From DATJZH01 sp035499215 (GTDB lineage Bacteria; Actinomycetota; Actinomycetes; Streptosporangiales; Streptosporangiaceae), in assembly GCA_035499215.1 (NCBI GenBank), contig DATJZH010000248.1, positions 1-17,049 on the forward strand: a stretch of 17,049 bases of DNA. Direction: 5' to 3'. The notes under the pieces were generated by a model. The model made no database searches. It had not been told where the DNA came from and saw only the letters and a program-made list of their open reading frames with translations. The translations under genes were made by a program, and so were the position numbers. Positions 14,545 through 17,049 of this stretch are shown piece by piece. Every line of letters begins with the position of its first letter. The stretch's first letter is position 1.

Positions 14545-14961
14545 CTACCCAGCGGGACTACCCTCTGGACGGCCCGGCAGTTCATCGCCGTCCTGCCCGG
14601 TCCGGGGAGCGGGCCGGCTCGCCGGCCGGGGAGGGCGGGCGACCGGGGCGCCCGGATCCGTGATCCCTGCGTCCGGTGCGCTCGCGACCGATCCGGGGCG
14701 GCCGCGCCGCCCCCGCGAGGGCCCGCCGGGAAGGTTGAGCGGCGGATGCTTGATCGCGGGCATGACGGAGGTCAGCGCCTCCCTGGTTTGCGCCGCAACC
14801 TGGCGTTGCTCGTGTTGTTTTTCGGCTCGTGCCGCAGCAGCATCCAGCCGGTCACTCATCGTGCGCAGCCAGCGGGCCCGCGCCCGCGCCTTGCGGACGC
14901 GATCCGCCGCGTAGAGCACGAGCACCGCACCCGCGGATCCGACGATGACCAGGCCGACCAC
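14545..14961 (-). CDS. Small membrane-anchored helical protein, unknown function
   Basis: 138 residues. The start is GTG 14959-14961, supported by AGGAG at 8-bp spacing. An N-terminal membrane helix (2-18, VGLVIVGSAGAVLVLYA) is followed by a strongly basic stretch (DRVRKARARARWLR), so the rest is cytoplasmic. Residues 34-66 look like an amphipathic or coiled-coil helix (MSDRLDAAAARAEKQHEQRQ). The last half (about 72-138) is Pro/Gly/Arg-rich and probably disordered. I do not recognise a family. It has the same strand as the SARP but starts about 380 bp upstream of it, so it is likely separate. The ribosome binding site and topology make it a real gene; the function is open. Confidence 0.65.
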   Translation of the reverse strand: MVGLVIVGSAGAVLVLYAADRVRKARARARWLRTMSDRLDAAAARAEKQHEQRQVAAQTREALTSVMPAIKHPPLNLPGGPSRGRRGRPGSVASAPDAGITDPGAPVARPPRPASRPAPRTGQDGDELPGRPEGSPAG

Positions 14962-15414
14962 GTTTTCCGCTCCTAGCTTGGTAGGTCTTCGGGACCTCTC
15001 CAGCCTATGCGAGGGCAGGTTCTCGGCCGGGCGGCCTCATCAGCTGCCTGCGGCAGCTCGCCAGTCGTGGCCGGCGTAACAGGCCGGGAGCCTTTCGCTG
15101 CCGCCGCGGATGACGCCCCGGGGTGGGAGCGGGCTGGCCGGCCCGGCCAGCGGAAGCAAGGAGCTCCCCGGTGCGGAAATCGCCCGTCAACGTCATGCTG
15201 TCGACTGGGACAAGGTGGCAGCAAAGGCTGGCCATTCACTCAGTCCCAGCCCCGCCAGAAATGTGAATATCGCCCGTCTGGGATTCAAACGAAGCAGGCG
15301 GAGGCGTTGGCGCATCGCCTGCCCCTATGCTGTCGCCAACGGCGCGGCACCTTCGTCGAGCACAAGTGCTGCCGAAACGGGCGCATTAACTGACATAGGC
15401 ACCTCCGCAGATCA
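14962..15414. other. Non-coding divergent region with two short hairpins
   Basis: No gene is supported between the membrane-anchored protein (-) and the lipoprotein (+). Two perfect dyads are visible: AGCTGCC/GGCAGCT (15042-15048 and 15052-15058) and GCTGGCCGG/CCGGCCAGC (15133-15141 and 15143-15151). From about 15170 to 15400 the DNA is less GC-rich than its surroundings. A plus-strand frame there (15110-15466) reads AEIARQRHAVDWDKVAAKAG, which could be a worn gene remnant; it has no start signal that I trust. Confidence 0.35.
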
Positions 15415-15438
15415 CGCCGGGCCACACGCCGGGCCACA
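15415..15438 (+). repeat. Perfect 12-bp tandem duplication upstream of the lipoprotein
   Basis: CGCCGGGCCACA occurs twice in direct succession (15415-15426 and 15427-15438), 41 bp before the lipoprotein ATG. This is close enough to be in its promoter or leader. No function can be assigned. Confidence 0.7.
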
Positions 15439-15479
15439 AGGCCAAACCTGGGCGGACGGAAGCTAAGGATGTGGACTAG

Positions 15480-16460
15480 ATGAGGAAGGCAAGCACGGGA
15501 ACTACCATCGCCGCGGCAACAGCTTTCACGACACTGAGCCTGAGTGCATGCGGATCGTCACCGCCGCAGGACTACTATGCCAATGGCAGGGCCTACGCCA
15601 TAAAATCTCTCAGCGCGCGTGATGGCCGTGCCCCGCGCTTCACCGCGAGGCATCTCTGCACTGCGGATCTTGACATGTTCGCCGCCGGCGGCCACAACAC
15701 AGTGGGTGACTCACTGGGCATCAGGACTACCGCAGGCCCGACTGCCCGTCAGTGGATCACCGGCTGCATAGCCGGCGCGGAAAAAGTGGCCAGGTTCGTG
15801 CCCGTTGATGTCGGCCTCTACAACGTCAAGAAGCTGGAGAATGCTGTCATATCCCGGTGGAACAGTGATCACCCAGACTCTACCCGGGACGCTACCGCGC
15901 ACGCTGCCTGTGCGCCAATCCACGTGCTGGGCGGCACTTCCCGATGCTTGCTCACTGCCGATGGCGCCGTTTGGCGGACCACCGTAACCGTTACGACGGA
16001 TGGTGCGGATTGGTCGGGCACAACCTGGCAGCAGACCGGGGCCGGTACTGCAGGTTCCAGCCCCTCAGCCCACTCCGCCAGCACACCGGCGGCGCAGACG
16101 GTCAGCCAGCAGATCGCTGCCAACTGGAAGGCGTTCTCCAGCGCAAAGACCCCGCTAGCTCAGCGAGTGAGCTTGCTGCAGGACGGAAGCGCATTCACGG
16201 CGATCCTCCGGGCCCAGGCGGATTCGGCGCTGGCCGCCCAGGCAATAGCGCAGGTCACCGAGGTGACCATGACGTCATCAATGTCGGCCGACGTTACTTA
16301 TTCGATCCTGGTAGGCAGTAAGCCAGAACTGACGAACCAGCAGGGTACAGCAGTGCTCAGCAATGGCACCTGGCAGGTCAGCGCGAATAGCTTCTGCGGC
16401 CTGGTGGCCATGCAGAGCGGCGGCGAGACGTCGGGACTGCCCGCGGCATGTCAGAATTGA
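15480..16460 (+). CDS. Secreted lipoprotein with MTB12-like C-terminal domain
   Basis: 326 residues. The signal peptide is MRKASTGTTIAAATAFTTLS with lipobox LSAC, lipid Cys24. Residues 32-110 form a first domain I do not recognise, with Cys60 and Cys96. Residues 143-184 have a Cys, about 12 residues, Cys, then DGAVWRTTVTVTTDG, recalling DUF4333-type exported domains (weak). After a Ser/Ala/Thr linker (188-206) the C-terminal domain (208-325) resembles the mycobacterial low-molecular-weight antigen MTB12: ANWKAFSSAKTPLAQRVSLL, then VTYSILVGSKP and SFCGLVAMQSGGETSGLPAAC. Such proteins are surface-exposed and of unknown activity. Start ATG 15480 follows AAGGA at 10 bp, a somewhat long spacing; the in-frame GTG nine bases upstream runs into a TAG. 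Confident as a lipoprotein, moderate on domains. Confidence 0.86.
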   Translation: MRKASTGTTIAAATAFTTLSLSACGSSPPQDYYANGRAYAIKSLSARDGRAPRFTARHLCTADLDMFAAGGHNTVGDSLGIRTTAGPTARQWITGCIAGAEKVARFVPVDVGLYNVKKLENAVISRWNSDHPDSTRDATAHAACAPIHVLGGTSRCLLTADGAVWRTTVTVTTDGADWSGTTWQQTGAGTAGSSPSAHSASTPAAQTVSQQIAANWKAFSSAKTPLAQRVSLLQDGSAFTAILRAQADSALAAQAIAQVTEVTMTSSMSADVTYSILVGSKPELTNQQGTAVLSNGTWQVSANSFCGLVAMQSGGETSGLPAACQN

Positions 16461-16496
16461 GATGATCAAGAGTTACCACATCATCCGTGGCGAGGC

Positions 16497-16820
16497 GTGA
16501 CAGCCTTCGCCGTCTCGACCACCCTGCGCTCCGTCGACTGGCACAACTCCCGGCTCCCGGGCGGCGACATCGCCGCCAAGGTCGCCAAGCTCGAGGACCG
16601 GCCGGGAAACGAGCCGCAGGTTCACGGCAGCGGCGGGCTCGCCCAGACGCTCATCGAGCACGACCTCGTGGACGAATATCGCCTGCTCCTGTTTCCCGTG
16701 CACCTTGGCTCCGGGAAGAAGCTGTTCCGCGAACGGGACACGCGCGGGACGTTGTCGTCTCCACTGGCGACGGCTAACCCTGGCGAGACGCCTCAATACA
16801 GCGCACACCCTCGGCGCTGA
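16497..16820 (+). pseudogene. Truncated RibD/dihydrofolate-reductase-family fragment
   Basis: The frame encodes FAVSTTLRSVDWHNSRLPGGDIAAKV followed by VHGSGGLAQTLIEHDLVDEYRLLLFPVHLGSGKKLF. This is the C-terminal half of a RibD_C-type dihydrofolate reductase family protein (YyaP/YwjB-like). About 75 N-terminal residues, including the NADP(H) pocket start, are missing: the lipoprotein stop lies in the same frame just upstream at 16458-16460. After LFRERD (about 16740) family resemblance ends and the last beta strand (usually VVVLTY-like) is lost; a neighbouring frame reads DVVVSTGDG there, which hints at a frameshift. The GTG at 16497 has no ribosome binding site. Loss at both ends marks a decayed gene. 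Its tail overlaps the stop of the convergent cupin. Confidence 0.7.
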
Positions 16821-17049
16821 CCGTGGCCGCGTGAGGAGTGTGCGGCGGAAGCACCAGCCGGTCTCCAGGGCCGAGATCAGCGTCGCCTCTGTCGGTGTGG
16901 AACACGATCCGGCCGCGTACGCAGTACAGCACCTTCTCGTAGCTGTGCTCGTGCCAGCCGTAGGTGTCACCAGGGGCATTACCCCAGCCATGCGGGGCCA
17001 GGCCTTCCGTACGCATGCGTGCGATGATCTCATCCTCGCCCGGCGGCCG
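16774..17049 (-). CDS. Cupin-domain protein, 5' partial
   Basis: The frame stays open to the right edge, so the start lies beyond 17049; 91 residues are visible. ATG 17014-17016 is in frame, but the residues before it (RPPGEDEIIARM) match the usual opening of this small-cupin family (PP-E-EI--R---EGL-P), so it is probably internal and only a few residues are missing. Cupin motif 1 is GWHEHSYEKVLYCVRG (metal ligands His, His, Glu) and motif 2 PGDRLVLPPHTPHAA (a further His). It is a single-domain, probably metal-binding beta-barrel; enzymatic or sensory roles cannot be told apart. It converges on the dihydrofolate-reductase-family fragment, overlapping its 3' end by 47 bp. Confidence 0.83.
   Translation of the reverse strand, partial: RPPGEDEIIARMRTEGLAPHGWGNAPGDTYGWHEHSYEKVLYCVRGRIVFHTDRGDADLGPGDRLVLPPHTPHAATVSAEGVRCIEASRQG

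Noticed and set aside
16473..17033. Minus-strand frame of 186 codons at the right edge
   Set aside because: It overlaps the cupin frame and the dihydrofolate-reductase-family fragment, both of which show real motifs. Its own translation shows none.

Overview
The base composition (very GC-rich, G/C at third codon positions), GTG and TTG starts, a twin-arginine-like remnant, an MTB12-like lipoprotein domain and an AfsR/SARP-type regulator point to a chromosomal segment of a filamentous high-GC actinomycete. Streptosporangiales-like is a guess; the sequence alone does not fix the family. I see no rRNA, tRNA, CRISPR array, transposase, integrase or phage gene. Both edges cut genes: a PH-domain membrane protein on the left and a cupin on the right.

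Layout, left to right. (1) The 3' part of a bacterial PH-domain membrane protein (+), then a 467-bp non-coding stretch with an 18-bp imperfect palindrome, a frame-broken twin-arginine signal remnant and a 37-bp near-perfect hairpin. (2) An HtrA-like membrane-anchored serine protease (-), a small hypothetical gene translationally coupled to pgm, and phosphoglucomutase pgm (-). (3) A divergent G-rich intergenic block, then a PQQ-like beta-propeller protein (+) whose N-terminal hydrophobic segment is built from six 15-bp tandem repeats. (4) Nucleoside diphosphate kinase ndk (-), a Nudix hydrolase (-), a non-coding stretch with two adjacent tandem duplications, and a stand-alone MHYT-domain membrane protein (-). 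(5) A BBE-type FAD-linked oxidase (-) directly downstream of a 1051-residue AfsR-like large SARP (-). (6) A small membrane-anchored helical protein (-), a non-coding stretch, an MTB12-like lipoprotein (+), a truncated RibD/dihydrofolate-reductase-family fragment (+), and a cupin (-).

Most genes are independent housekeeping or envelope functions. The best candidate for a working unit is the SARP plus FAD oxidase pair. In the 106-bp gap between them are four CGTTC-like units at exact 11-bp period, ending 10 bp before a TACGCT -10 hexamer (8 bp if the unit is read as a heptamer). This is the arrangement known for AfsR/SARP-activated promoters, so the regulator probably switches on the adjacent oxidase. 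More inverted and 11-bp direct repeats lie upstream of the regulator and may control it. No biosynthetic gene cluster is visible around the pair, so its substrate is unknown. Everything is read by eye; no database search was run.
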